Below are positions 9,170-17,373 of a DNA stretch of 38,702 nt, piece after piece. Location: contig CALYPG010000026.1 of the NCBI GenBank assembly GCA_945271295.1, positions 1 through 38,702 of the forward strand, in the 5' to 3' direction. Origin of the DNA: an uncultured Gilliamella sp. Lineage in GTDB: Bacteria > Pseudomonadota > Gammaproteobacteria > Enterobacterales > Orbaceae. The notes under the pieces were generated by a model, which worked only from the letters and a program-made list of their open reading frames with translations, did no database searches and was not told where the DNA came from. Numbering within the stretch: the stretch's first letter is position 1; each line of letters opens with the position of its first letter. The translations under genes were made by a program, and so were the position numbers.

Positions 9170-9796
9170 TTATTTTACTATTTTAGACAAATAATTAGCC
9201 ACTTTCATATCACCCTTTTGTTGATATATAGCTGCGGTTTTGGCAACACTGTCGCGACGGTTGGCATCATATTGAAATAGCTGTTTAAACATTGAATCAG
9301 CGGTTTTTTGGTCACCATTTTGGATGGCACAATAACCATATTGTTCAAAGGTATCTGCTTTCCAGCGGTGACGATCTAAATCAAGGCTTTGTTGAAATTG
9401 TTGTTTTGCTTCGGCATAGCGATCTCGTCCACATAAAAACGAGCCATAATGCACATGATATAAGCCATTGCCTGGTTGCATTAAGGTTATGCGTTGATAA
9501 ATCATCTCTGCTTCGTTATATTCACCAACATGCTGATCAAACATTGCCATTGCCAACATAATTTGCGGATTATTGGGTGAATATTGAGCCGCTAATTTGA
9601 GATTATAATGTGCGGCTTTGACATTTTCTTCTGACTCATTGGCTTTAGCCAAATAACCGAGACCTAATTGCATTCTAGCTAATGCTGCTTGTTCAGGATC
9701 AAATTCATTGCGACCATTCATTTGACATCCTGAAACTAGAACCATAGTGAAACTACTCACTAGTATTAGTACACTCTTCATCCTTATCCTTTTCAT
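9170..9796 (-). CDS. pilW: Type IV pilus biogenesis/stability lipoprotein PilW (PilF), TPR protein
   Basis: PilW/PilF is an outer-membrane lipoprotein with tetratricopeptide repeats that helps assemble or stabilise the PilQ secretin. The 208-residue sequence has a signal peptide with lipobox LVSGC (Cys24), then TPR-like repeats such as HYNLKLAAQYSPNNPQIML and YAEAKQQFQQSLDLD, and the motif LYHVHYGSFLC. Two starts are possible, the ATG at 9796 or one five codons later with a nearer AAGGA-like site; the signal peptide works either way. It follows rlmN by 25 nt, the classical rlmN-pilW order, so they are likely co-transcribed. No other pilus gene is in the window. Confidence 0.85.
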   Translation of the reverse strand: MKRIRMKSVLILVSSFTMVLVSGCQMNGRNEFDPEQAALARMQLGLGYLAKANESEENVKAAHYNLKLAAQYSPNNPQIMLAMAMFDQHVGEYNEAEMIYQRITLMQPGNGLYHVHYGSFLCGRDRYAEAKQQFQQSLDLDRHRWKADTFEQYGYCAIQNGDQKTADSMFKQLFQYDANRRDSVAKTAAIYQQKGDMKVANYLSKIVK

Positions 9797-9821
9797 TGAT
9801 CATCTCTTTTTAACCGTATCT

Positions 9822-11015
9822 TTATGCTATTTGCTGAGCCAGATTTTGCTTTTTATATAATGTTCTTTTAGTTCTATCCACCACTTCTCCTGCCAATTGA
9901 CCGCAGGCAGCATCAATATCATCACCACGGGTTTTACGCACAATCACAGTAAAGCCATAACCCATTAAGGTTTTCATAAAACGATCAATCCGGGTATTTG
10001 AACACCGTGAATAAGGAGCTCCAGGGAATGGATTCCAAGGAATTAAGTTAATTTTACTTGGCACATTTTTTAGAAATTCAGCCAGTTCATGAGCATGCTC
10101 GACACCATCATTAACTTGATTAAGTAACACATATTCAATGGTCACTTTGCCATGATTCGCATTTGAATACGAAAGATAACGTAAAATAGAGTCACGCAAG
10201 GTAGCCATATTATATTTTTGATTAATTGGCATAATTTCACTACGAATGGCATCATTGGGTGCATGCAGTGAAATAGCTAGCGCCACATCAATCATTCCGG
10301 CAAGTTTATCCAGTGCCGGCACAACGCCTGAAGTCGAGAGCGTAACTCGCCTTTTAGATAAACCATAACCAAAATCATCTAACATAATTTCCATAGCCGG
10401 AGCCACATTGGCTAAATTAAGCAAAGGTTCACCCATGCCCATCATGACCACATTAGTAATCGGTCTGTCGGCTAATTTACCTGTCACACCAATGGCATTT
10501 GAAGCTCGCCATACTTGGCCAATAATTTCAGAAACAGTTAAATTACGATTAAAGCCTTGTTGGGCCGTCGAGCAAAATTTACATTCTAGTGCACAGCCTA
10601 CTTGTGATGACACGCACAATGTTGCTCGATCACGCTCAGGGATATACACCGATTCAATCATCTGATTATTGCCCACATCTAATGCCCATTTAATGGTACC
10701 ATCGGATGAGCGTTGTTCTACAGCAATCGCTGGCGCTTTAATTTCAGCTAAGGTTTTTAATTGTTCGCGTAGCTTTTTATTGATATCGGTCATTTGATCA
10801 AAGTCATCAATACCAAAATGGTAGATCCATTTCATGACTTGATCAGCTCTAAATGGTTTTTCCCCTAAAGAAACAAAAAATTCCCGTAATTGTGGTCGAG
10901 TAAGATTAAGTAAATTTACTTTTTCGTTAGCTGGATTAGTGGTAGTGGAATTCATTTGTTGAATAGTGTCTGCTGCACAATTACTAGGCGTGCTTAATAC
11001 TGATGGTGTTGACAT
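9822..11015 (-). CDS. rlmN: Dual-specificity 23S rRNA/tRNA (adenine-C2) methyltransferase RlmN
   Basis: RlmN is a radical-SAM enzyme that methylates C2 of A2503 in 23S rRNA and A37 in some tRNAs. The 397-residue protein carries the CxxxCxxC cluster motif (C141, C145, C148), a preceding conserved Cys134 in [19 protein letters not shown], and the C-terminal [17 protein letters not shown] segment with the catalytic cysteine. It closely matches the E. coli protein along its length apart from a longer N-terminus. The ATG at 11015 has a GAGG-like site nine bases upstream; the next in-frame ATG, at codon 21, has none. The upstream M15 peptidase gene is divergent. Confidence 0.97.
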   Translation of the reverse strand: MSTPSVLSTPSNCAADTIQQMNSTTTNPANEKVNLLNLTRPQLREFFVSLGEKPFRADQVMKWIYHFGIDDFDQMTDINKKLREQLKTLAEIKAPAIAVEQRSSDGTIKWALDVGNNQMIESVYIPERDRATLCVSSQVGCALECKFCSTAQQGFNRNLTVSEIIGQVWRASNAIGVTGKLADRPITNVVMMGMGEPLLNLANVAPAMEIMLDDFGYGLSKRRVTLSTSGVVPALDKLAGMIDVALAISLHAPNDAIRSEIMPINQKYNMATLRDSILRYLSYSNANHGKVTIEYVLLNQVNDGVEHAHELAEFLKNVPSKINLIPWNPFPGAPYSRCSNTRIDRFMKTLMGYGFTVIVRKTRGDDIDAACGQLAGEVVDRTKRTLYKKQNLAQQIA

Positions 11016-11118
11016 ACGGCCTCGTTTTTACACATTATGGCTATTTAATTTTTTAGGAAAAGGATTATACTGTTTTTCACCTAATCTGGCTAATAGAATA
11101 TTAGTAATGTTCAATATT

Positions 11119-11868
11119 ATGAAAAAATCAACAAAATTGCAAATGTTTCAAAATGTTACGTTAACTTTAATTTTACTTTTATGTTCAACCTTTACTATGG
11201 CTCAAACAATTCCTTTAAATAAATTAACCGGTCAATTTGACGAAAAACAAGATAACGATTTTATTGCCTTAGACTCAACTGAGTTGCCAGTAAATAAAAA
11301 GGGGATGTATCTACAAAAAGAACCAGCCCAACAATTAATTAAAGCCTATCGCGACTTTAAAAAAGTTCATCCTAATATTCCATTTATTGTAGTAAGCGCA
11401 ACCCGTAATTACCATTACCAAAATGGAATTTGGCAACGCAAATGGGATGCTTTAACAGCTAAAATTAATGATCCCCAAAAAATCGCCGAAGAAATTTTAA
11501 AATTTTCATCAATGCCTGGCACCTCACGTCATCACTGGGGAACTGATATCGATATTACCAGTGTTTCATCTGAATTTTTTAAAAATGATAAAAAAGGGAT
11601 AATTCTCTACAAATGGTTACAAGATAATCTACCTAAATATGGATTTTGCCAACCGTTTAATGAAGGTCGCAAAGGGGGATATCTTCCCGAAGAGTGGCAC
11701 TGGTCATATAAGCCTATATCCAGCCAATATATTGCACAATACAAAACCCTATTAGAAACCGACCCCAAAACCATCATGCAAACCTTAAATTTTGTTGGTC
11801 ATGATAAGATCACATTAGAGAATCTTATTAAAGAGTATGTACTAACTGTCAATACTGACTGTTATTAG
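11119..11868 (+). CDS. Exported M15-family D,D-carboxypeptidase/dipeptidase (VanY-like)
   Basis: Zinc peptidase predicted to trim peptidoglycan stem peptides in the periplasm. After a signal peptide (hydrophobic VTLTLILLLCSTFTMA, cleaved near AQT) the ~249-residue protein shows the M15 ligand pattern SRHHWGTDID (H138, D145, counted from this start) and EWHW with H194. The reading frame is open further upstream to 10966, overlapping the divergent rlmN start, but those residues precede the signal peptide and do not resemble the family. ATG 11119 or 11107 are the realistic starts; neither has a good ribosome-binding site. The stop overlaps the stop of the convergent sensor kinase gene (11865-11868). 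Confidence 0.85.
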   Translation: MKKSTKLQMFQNVTLTLILLLCSTFTMAQTIPLNKLTGQFDEKQDNDFIALDSTELPVNKKGMYLQKEPAQQLIKAYRDFKKVHPNIPFIVVSATRNYHYQNGIWQRKWDALTAKINDPQKIAEEILKFSSMPGTSRHHWGTDIDITSVSSEFFKNDKKGIILYKWLQDNLPKYGFCQPFNEGRKGGYLPEEWHWSYKPISSQYIAQYKTLLETDPKTIMQTLNFVGHDKITLENLIKEYVLTVNTDCY

Positions 11869-13169
11869 TTTTTACGCCAATATGGCAAACGGATGGTCAC
11901 AACCAGTCCACCTGAATCACGATTGGCGGCTTGAATAGTACCGTTATGCATAATAACGGTCTTTCTCGCAATCGCAAGACCAAGCCCATATCCTTTACCT
12001 AATTGCGGTGATTGTATGCGCACAAACGGTTCGAAAATACTGGATAATTTACTTGAATCAACACCAGGGCCGCAATCTTTAACTTCTATTTGTAAATATT
12101 TACCGATTTCTTTCAAGGATACTTCTACCACTTGACCTGCTTGTGAAAAGCGTATCGCATTACGAATAATATTCTCAATAGCACGTCGAATTTGTTCAGA
12201 ATTACCTTTAACAATAGAATGATTAACTGGTGATGGAATAAATTGTACATCAATTGATTGATGATTAGCTTCATAATTGGCATCACTAATTACCACGCTA
12301 ATTAAATCTTTCAAATCAAAATATTCATCCATACGGTTAGCCATTTCAGCACGAGAATAGTTTAGAATTTCACCAATGAGTTGATCTAAGCGTTCTGATT
12401 CTAATTCAATTCTTGATAATGCCGTATCAATATTTTGTTTATTCTGTTGTGCCAGTCCAATTGCTAACTGCAAACGCGCTAAAGGTGTACGGAGTTCATG
12501 AGAAACGTCGTGTAACAAGACCTGCCGATCGGAAATTAAGATATTGAGTTGTTCAACCATCATATCAAAATCTTTACCGAGTTCACTAAGCTCATCACGG
12601 CGACGTTTTAATTTACTAAATAATCGAACCGAAAGATCCCCTTGCGATACTTGGTAAAAACCTTTCCTTAATAATTTCATTGGTCTGGTTAAATTCCAAG
12701 CCAAAAATAGACTAAATATCAGCCCTACACAAATTCCCATTAACACAATCGGTATTGGCATATTGAAAAGTGTTTTTTTGGCTCGATCTTCTTTGTCTTC
12801 TTTATCTTCTTTGAACGTAACAGAATATAAAGTACCATCAGGTGCAACAGCGGTTCTTTGATAGATATATTTTGAAGGCTCTAGTTCATCAGTTATAATA
12901 TTAATCTGATCATTGGGTGAGGAAAGCAGTTTAATCGAAAGCAATCCTCGCTCCCGTTCAGGTAAATGTTGTACAAAATTAAGGGTTTCCTCTTCACCTG
13001 CGACTTGCAATAGCTGGGCAATCATGTCGACTTTAGTCGGCATATGATTAAGAAATCTTTGATATTTATTTTCTAAATAAAACGAAAAAGCAATCCAAGT
13101 TAACTGAAAAGTAAGATAAAAAATCACCCAAAATATGATGAGTATTTTCCAGAATAATCGACGGTTCAT
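11865..13169 (-). CDS. cpxA: CpxA-like envelope-stress sensor histidine kinase
   Basis: Inner-membrane sensor kinase of 434 residues. TM1 spans about 7-29, a periplasmic domain about 30-135, TM2 about 138-159, followed by HAMP, the H-box DVSHELRTPL with phospho-acceptor His224, an N-box (ENIIRNAIRFS), DCGPGV and the GKGYGLGLAIA G-box. The histidine region and the adjoining regulator resemble CpxA/CpxR more than other OmpR-class pairs, but the periplasmic domain is diverged and shorter, so the stimulus is uncertain. A ninefold-repeat-encoded EDKEDKED stretch lies just before TM2. The gene starts 14 nt after the regulator stop; both are co-transcribed leftward. The end overlaps the convergent M15 peptidase gene by 4 bp. 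Confidence 0.8.
   Translation of the reverse strand: MNRRLFWKILIIFWVIFYLTFQLTWIAFSFYLENKYQRFLNHMPTKVDMIAQLLQVAGEEETLNFVQHLPERERGLLSIKLLSSPNDQINIITDELEPSKYIYQRTAVAPDGTLYSVTFKEDKEDKEDRAKKTLFNMPIPIVLMGICVGLIFSLFLAWNLTRPMKLLRKGFYQVSQGDLSVRLFSKLKRRRDELSELGKDFDMMVEQLNILISDRQVLLHDVSHELRTPLARLQLAIGLAQQNKQNIDTALSRIELESERLDQLIGEILNYSRAEMANRMDEYFDLKDLISVVISDANYEANHQSIDVQFIPSPVNHSIVKGNSEQIRRAIENIIRNAIRFSQAGQVVEVSLKEIGKYLQIEVKDCGPGVDSSKLSSIFEPFVRIQSPQLGKGYGLGLAIARKTVIMHNGTIQAANRDSGGLVVTIRLPYWRKN
12788..12814. repeat. Three in-frame 9-bp tandem repeats inside the sensor kinase gene
   Basis: CTTCTTTGT, CTTCTTTAT and CTTCTTTGA follow without gaps at 12788, 12797 and 12806. On the coding strand they encode the EDKEDKED stretch next to the second membrane segment. 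Because the unit is 9 bp, copy changes would keep the frame. Confidence 0.75.
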
Positions 13170-13183
13170 ACTAAATTTTACCG

Positions 13184-13876
13184 TTAACGAATTCGGTAAC
13201 CGACTGCTCTAATTGTCTCTATGGTAACTATATTTTGCGCAACTTGATGTAATTTTTGGCGAATATTACTGATGTGCACATCAACACTACGATCATATAA
13301 TTCACGCGCACGCCCCAGTCCAATTTCTGACAGTTCTTCTTTGGTAACGACCCGATCACTATACTTAACTAATAAAACTAATAAATTAAATTCAGTAGAA
13401 GTCAAATCGATGACTTTACCGTTCCAAGTACAAAGTCGTTGTGGTAAATCTAAGGTTAAACCATTAAATTGATATTTTTTATCATCAATCATCTCAACTG
13501 GACGTTCATCAAAACGACGTAATACCGCACGTAACCTGGCCAATAACTCACGTGGATAACATGGTTTTGGAATATAATCATCAGCACCAAGCTCTAGTCC
13601 TAAAACCCGATCAATGTTATCACCTTTAGCAGTTAACATAATCACTGGCATATTACTGTGTTGACGAATACTTTTAAGAACATCAATACCATTAATATCA
13701 GGTAACATTACATCTAAAATTGCCGCACGATATTTCCCAGATAAGGCTTCATTAATACCGTCTTGTCCCAAATAGACACTTTTAATATTAAACCCTTCGT
13801 TAGTCAAATATTCACTAAGCATCTGTGATAATTCAATATCATCATCAATTAATAAAATATTTATCATATTGGCCAT
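13184..13876 (-). CDS. cpxR: CpxR-like OmpR-family response regulator
   Basis: DNA-binding response regulator of 230 residues. The receiver domain has the acidic pocket DDD (11-13), phospho-acceptor D55 in ILDVMLPD, and PVIMLTAKG followed by DRVLGLELGADDYIPKP, very like CpxR. The C-terminal winged helix has LTSTEFNLL, DRSVDVHISNIRQKL and the final IRAVGYRIR. Two starts are close together (13876 and 13867) and neither has a strong ribosome-binding site. First gene of the operon with the sensor kinase. A sequence resembling a CpxR box lies about 60 bp upstream, which would fit autoregulation. Confidence 0.85.
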   Translation of the reverse strand: MANMINILLIDDDIELSQMLSEYLTNEGFNIKSVYLGQDGINEALSGKYRAAILDVMLPDINGIDVLKSIRQHSNMPVIMLTAKGDNIDRVLGLELGADDYIPKPCYPRELLARLRAVLRRFDERPVEMIDDKKYQFNGLTLDLPQRLCTWNGKVIDLTSTEFNLLVLLVKYSDRVVTKEELSEIGLGRARELYDRSVDVHISNIRQKLHQVAQNIVTIETIRAVGYRIR

Positions 13877-13934
13877 TATCGCTTAATTATAGAGGATTAC
13901 ATTATTGGCAAAAATAATAAAAAAGTCAGTTAGT

Positions 13935-13950
13935 TTTACTAAAATATTAC
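13935..13950 (-). promoter_or_regulatory. Candidate CpxR box
   Basis: TTTAC (13935-13939), six bases, then ATTAC (13946-13950). On the minus strand this reads GTAAT-N6-GTAAA, close to the enterobacterial CpxR consensus of two GTAAA half-sites about five bases apart. It is about 60 bp upstream of the CpxR-like gene. Confidence 0.4.
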
Positions 13951-14358
13951 ATATTTTTTAGATTATTTTTGATCATTTTTATACCATTTTTGTAAAGAAG
14001 TTTCAGGTTAAATATACGTTTCAATATAAATCATGACCTAAATTCAATATTTAAATGCGAATCGAGTTAGTAAAAGACTTAATAAGGTGTTTTATACTTA
14101 AGTGATTTTATCGGATGACAATTTAACCAATGACTTTTTTTCTTAAAACCTATAGTTTTTAGATAAGCAATTTGATAGCTTTTTTTACAGGTAAATTGTT
14201 TATATTTTATGATGCAATCTCAACTTTAGTCAGTGGTCGATGTTTCAATATAAACATCTTACCACTTTTCTTTCTGTTAAAATTCGCACTTAGTATTTTA
14301 ATTCACCTTTAAATTCAGATGGTTATAAAAATCTTATATCTGAAACAAAACGTATTAA

Positions 14359-14389
14359 TGTACTAATCTACTAAATTTAGATCAGTACA
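14359..14389 (+). terminator. Terminator-like hairpin in the intergenic region
   Basis: An 11-bp stem with one mismatch (14359-14369 with 14379-14389) and a 9-nt loop is followed on the plus strand by CTTTTGTATTT. There is no protein gene upstream on the plus strand. It could also stabilise the 3' end of the leftward NTF2-like transcript, whose stop is 60 nt to the right. Confidence 0.35.
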
Positions 14390-14449
14390 CTTTTGTATTT
14401 ATATTGTTTGTTTTAATTAAATTACTAACTTTTTTATCAAATTTAATAT

Positions 14450-14884
14450 TTATTGTGGAAGTTTATAAGCTTGGCGTGCTAGTAGTTTCCAATCATTATC
14501 CACTTTTTTAAAAACCAACATAACACCTATTTTTACTTTACCTATTTTACCACTATTATTGGTATCAGCAGCAAAAACATGGCGTACAATTGCGGTATCC
14601 CCTTCGGTGATAATTGATTGATCTTGAAATTGAAGTGTGGTAAATCCAGATCGACCACTGACAATTGCATCTACAAATTCAGCTTTGTTTTCAATAACTG
14701 CACTTGAATGTCCATAGGTTAATGAAGGTAATGCTACATGCTCTAACTGGGCTTTATCAGCACTAAGCATAGCCAAACGCATTGTTTCTACTGCTTGTTC
14801 AACTGTACTTTGATTGGAATTAGCTGCATAACTACTTCCGATAGATAACACTATTAATAGTAAAATACTCAACAATTTATTCAT
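14450..14884 (-). CDS. Exported NTF2-like (SnoaL/DUF4440-type) protein
   Basis: Small periplasmic protein of 144 residues. It starts with a clear signal peptide (KLLSILLLIVLSIGSSYA, cleaved before ANS). The mature part fits the cone-shaped NTF2-like fold: helix VEQAVETMRLAMLSADKAQLEHV, then TYGHSS, strands, and the closing FKKVDNDWKLLARQAYKLP typical of DUF4440 proteins. Such proteins bind small ligands or act as lyases or isomerases, so no reaction can be assigned. A GGAGAAA site precedes the ATG. It starts 34 nt after the kdgT stop, on the same strand, so it is likely part of the kdgT transcript and may act on an incoming sugar acid; that is inference. Confidence 0.7.
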   Translation of the reverse strand: MNKLLSILLLIVLSIGSSYAANSNQSTVEQAVETMRLAMLSADKAQLEHVALPSLTYGHSSAVIENKAEFVDAIVSGRSGFTTLQFQDQSIITEGDTAIVRHVFAADTNNSGKIGKVKIGVMLVFKKVDNDWKLLARQAYKLPQ

Positions 14885-14918
14885 TATATTTCTCCTTAAT
14901 AAATTAATTTACGATGCT

Positions 14919-15923
14919 TTATTCACTTTTTGTTGAAGGAATAAATTCTGTTTTAGTACCATTTTGGCTAAAGTTTGGATTAAATCTTTTTGCCCATATT
15001 GAGGTAATAATTGGTACCACAACTGATGTTACTATGACACTAGTTGCCACCATTGCAGTTGCAGCCGATGCAACGGGTGCAAATTCAGGAACCATTTCAG
15101 CAATTAACAATGGAGTAGCAACAGCCGCCCCAGCAGAACTAGATGCAGCAACCCCAGCAGTACCATTGCCCTTACCCAAGAATTTATCAGCTAAAATTAA
15201 TGGTATTCCTGTAATAACAATTACAGATAAACCTAATAAAATCCCAGCTAAACCTGTTTCGAAAATGACTTGTAGTTTTATACTATTGCCTAGTGCAAAC
15301 GCAAAAAATGGGATTAAAGTTTGTACTGCACTGCCAAATAATTTTCGTAGATCTGAATCTAAATTGCCTAAGATAAAACCAATCAAAAATGGTAATACGG
15401 CACCAATGAATAATCTCGGTTCAAATGAAGCAACCCCTGAAGTTCCTAAGATAACCATTGTCATAAGAGGACCTGATTCTAAAGACATTAAAACAAAAGC
15501 TCCGGCCTCTTCTTTTGAGCCGTACTGATTCATTAGGGCTGCATATAATCCCCCATTAGTCATATCCATTGAGGCAACTAATGCTATTATCGAAAACCCG
15601 GCAAAAATTCCACCTTCGACCATATAACCTTTTGTCCAAAAAGTACCGGCAACAAGAGCTACCAACCAAGCCGTTCCTATTTTGGTAACAACTAATACGC
15701 CTGACTTTCTTAACATCATTCCTGTAGCTTTCAGCTCAATAGATGCTCCCATGCAAAAAAACCAAACTGCTAATATAGGAACAGTACCGGAGATTAAACC
15801 GTTAGAAAATGAACCTAAATATTTTCCACCTCCCGGAAAAAGAGTATTACATAATGCGCCTAGAAATAGAGGAATAAGCATTAATCCCCCAGGTACTCGA
15901 TCAATAAATTTTTTTATTTTCAT
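14919..15923 (-). CDS. kdgT: 2-keto-3-deoxygluconate permease KdgT
   Basis: Inner-membrane proton symporter importing 2-keto-3-deoxygluconate, a product of pectin and hexuronate breakdown. The 334-residue, roughly ten-helix protein begins [17 protein letters not shown], has [23 protein letters not shown] and the Gly/Ala-rich [16 protein letters not shown] segment, all characteristic of KdgT. AAGGAA precedes the ATG. It is divergent from the dehydrogenase gene cluster across a shared control region with a CRP site and a palindrome on its side. Its substrate is the one phosphorylated by kdgK at 19797-20735, which ties the cluster together. Confidence 0.95.
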   Translation of the reverse strand: MKIKKFIDRVPGGLMLIPLFLGALCNTLFPGGGKYLGSFSNGLISGTVPILAVWFFCMGASIELKATGMMLRKSGVLVVTKIGTAWLVALVAGTFWTKGYMVEGGIFAGFSIIALVASMDMTNGGLYAALMNQYGSKEEAGAFVLMSLESGPLMTMVILGTSGVASFEPRLFIGAVLPFLIGFILGNLDSDLRKLFGSAVQTLIPFFAFALGNSIKLQVIFETGLAGILLGLSVIVITGIPLILADKFLGKGNGTAGVAASSSAGAAVATPLLIAEMVPEFAPVASAATAMVATSVIVTSVVVPIITSIWAKRFNPNFSQNGTKTEFIPSTKSE

Positions 15924-16012
15924 TTATTCATTCCTTAATAAAATTAACAATTTGATTTATATGAATTAATTAAATCCATCATATCAACAGCAAAAACAAT
16001 ATTAAAATATTT

Positions 16013-16025
16013 GGAATATCATTCC
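16013..16025. promoter_or_regulatory. Palindromic operator, kdgT side
   Basis: GGAATATCATTCC is a perfect GGAAT-N3-ATTCC inverted repeat, centred about 96 bp upstream of the kdgT ATG and next to the predicted kdgT transcription start. It is the likely binding site of one of the two IclR proteins encoded at 20769-22364. Confidence 0.6.
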
Positions 16026-16076
16026 TTTTTTGAATATATAAAATAATAAAATAAAATCAATTTTGATTAGCTATTT

Positions 16077-16092
16077 TGTGACAAATATCACC
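16077..16092. promoter_or_regulatory. CRP site, kdgT side
   Basis: TGTGACAAATATCACC matches TGTGA-N6-TCACA except for the last base. Its centre is 65.5 bp from the centre of the palindrome at 16013-16025, suited to class I activation of kdgT. Confidence 0.7.
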
Positions 16093-16304
16093 AAATAAAA
16101 TATATTCTATTGAATAAAAACAATATTTATTTTTGTATTTTTATTGATTTATAATAATCCAACATTGATTCAGCTGTTAAAAATACTTACCTATCATAAA
16201 AATGAAAAAATCATATCACTTAAATAAAAATAAAAATTTAAAGATAACTTATTGAAATAATAGCATTTTATCTTAAAGGTAAAATCTACCATTAATTAAA
16301 TTAA

Positions 16305-16320
16305 TGTGACATCGATCACA
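16305..16320. promoter_or_regulatory. CRP site, dehydrogenase-operon side
   Basis: TGTGACATCGATCACA is a perfect match to TGTGA-N6-TCACA. If transcription starts near 16373-16374, as TAATAT at 16361-16366 suggests, the centre lies at about -61.5, the class I position. Confidence 0.85.
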
Positions 16321-16333
16321 ATATAAAATAATT

Positions 16334-16346
16334 GAAATATCATTCT
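16334..16346. promoter_or_regulatory. Second, imperfect copy of the operator
   Basis: GAAATATCATTCT matches the kdgT-side palindrome at 11 of 13 positions. It sits where the -35 region of the rightward promoter would be, so binding here could block RNA polymerase. Confidence 0.5.
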
Positions 16347-16372
16347 TTTAAAATCTTAATTAATATTACTTC

Positions 16373-16385
16373 GGAATGTTATTCC
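16373..16385. promoter_or_regulatory. Palindromic operator, dehydrogenase-operon side
   Basis: GGAATGTTATTCC is a perfect GGAAT-N3-ATTCC inverted repeat, 20 bp upstream of the first dehydrogenase ATG and overlapping the predicted transcription start. Confidence 0.6.
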
Positions 16386-16405
16386 ATTTTAATAGAGGTG
16401 AATGA

Positions 16406-17356
16406 ATGAAGATATACATTACAGATTGTGATCATGAATCCATGGAGATAGAAAAAAACACTTTTGTCGAACAAGGTGTTGATTTTGAGATATTAAATAT
16501 CACACAACCAACAGACATCATTAAAGCATGCCATGATGCAGATGCTCTTATTTTACAATATGCAACTATCTCAGATAGTGTTTTAAGTTCTTTAAAAAAT
16601 TTGAAAGGTGTTGTTCGTTATGGCGTTGGCGTCAATACGATTGATATTGAGTCAGCAACTAAAAATAATGTTGCCGTTTGCAATGTACCTGATTATGGAA
16701 CCAATGAAGTAGCCGACCATGCCTTATCACTTATCATGGCTTTAACAAGAAAATTACCCTTATTTATCAATGATACCAAAAATGGCATTTGGGCTTATGA
16801 AAAAGCTATTCCTATTTATCGATTACAAGATCAAACAGCAGGAATTATTGGCTTAGGAAGAATTGGACTATCATTAGCTAAAAAATTACATGGTATTGGG
16901 CTAAAAGTTATCGGTTTCGATCCATTTGCCAAAAAAGAGAATTTACCTGGTTTTATCGAGTTTGTTAACTTAGAAGAGTTATTAGCTCAGTCAGATATTA
17001 TTTCACTTAACCTACCACTAGCCAAAGAAACTCATAATTTAATTAATAGCCATGAATTTTCATTGATGAAAAAAAATTGCTATTTAGTTAATACCGCAAG
17101 AGGTGGCATTGTAAATGAAGAGGCTCTTTATCAAGCTTTACTCAATAAGACCATCGCCGGAGCTGCTCTTGATGTATTTGAGCATGAACCGCCTACTGCT
17201 ACTGATAGAAAGTTATTTAATTTGGATAATTTTATTGCTACGCCTCATGCTGCTTGGTACTCCGAACAATCACAACAAGATCTAAAACGAAAGGCTGCCG
17301 AAGAAGCAATCCGTTTAGTCAAAGGTGAAACACCTTTCTACTGTCTAAATAAGTAA
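16406..17356 (+). CDS. D-2-hydroxyacid dehydrogenase, CtBP-like subfamily
   Basis: NAD(P)-dependent enzyme interconverting a 2-keto acid and a D-2-hydroxy acid in the cytoplasm. The 316-residue protein has the substrate loop RYGVGVNTID (71-80), the dinucleotide motif GLGRIG (149-154), catalytic Arg232 in NTARGG, the DVFEHEPP segment (256-263) and catalytic His281 in TPHAAWYS. The H-x-x-W-Y-S ending is the mark of the C-terminal-binding-protein group. AGAGG lies before the ATG. It is first in the operon behind the CRP/palindrome promoter, with the zinc dehydrogenase 17 nt downstream. The substrate is unknown; a keto or hydroxy sugar acid is likely from context. Confidence 0.9.
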   Translation: MKIYITDCDHESMEIEKNTFVEQGVDFEILNITQPTDIIKACHDADALILQYATISDSVLSSLKNLKGVVRYGVGVNTIDIESATKNNVAVCNVPDYGTNEVADHALSLIMALTRKLPLFINDTKNGIWAYEKAIPIYRLQDQTAGIIGLGRIGLSLAKKLHGIGLKVIGFDPFAKKENLPGFIEFVNLEELLAQSDIISLNLPLAKETHNLINSHEFSLMKKNCYLVNTARGGIVNEEALYQALLNKTIAGAALDVFEHEPPTATDRKLFNLDNFIATPHAAWYSEQSQQDLKRKAAEEAIRLVKGETPFYCLNK

Positions 17357-17373
17357 ATTACAGGATATAGAAC

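Larger units (their letters stand above)
13877..14449. other. 570-bp intergenic region with several hairpins
   Basis: No protein gene is apparent. Near the left end is a CpxR-box-like pair (13935-13950). Further right are hairpins at 14233-14265 (followed by TTTTCTTTCT on the plus strand) and 14359-14389 (11-bp stem with one mismatch, followed by CTTTTGT). The plus-strand U-rich tails leave room for a small RNA, but I see no supported promoter. Confidence 0.4.
15924..16405. promoter_or_regulatory. Divergent control region of the KDG catabolic cluster
   Basis: The 480-bp spacer between kdgT (leftward) and the dehydrogenase operon (rightward) contains two CRP-type sites (16077-16092, 16305-16320) and three copies of a 13-bp palindrome (16013-16025, 16334-16346, 16373-16385). 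Candidate -10 boxes are TATATT on the minus strand (16033-16038) and TAATAT on the plus strand (16361-16366). Each arm therefore has a CRP site about 66 bp from a palindrome overlapping the predicted start of transcription. Confidence 0.7.

Noticed and set aside
10966..11118. Upstream extension of the M15 peptidase
   Set aside because: These codons precede a good signal peptide and overlap the divergent rlmN start; no ribosome-binding site supports them.
14914..15528. Plus-strand frame of 204 codons opposite kdgT
   Set aside because: The minus-strand KdgT is full length and matches its family throughout; the opposite frame is low-complexity Ala/Thr/Ile/Pro with no start signal.
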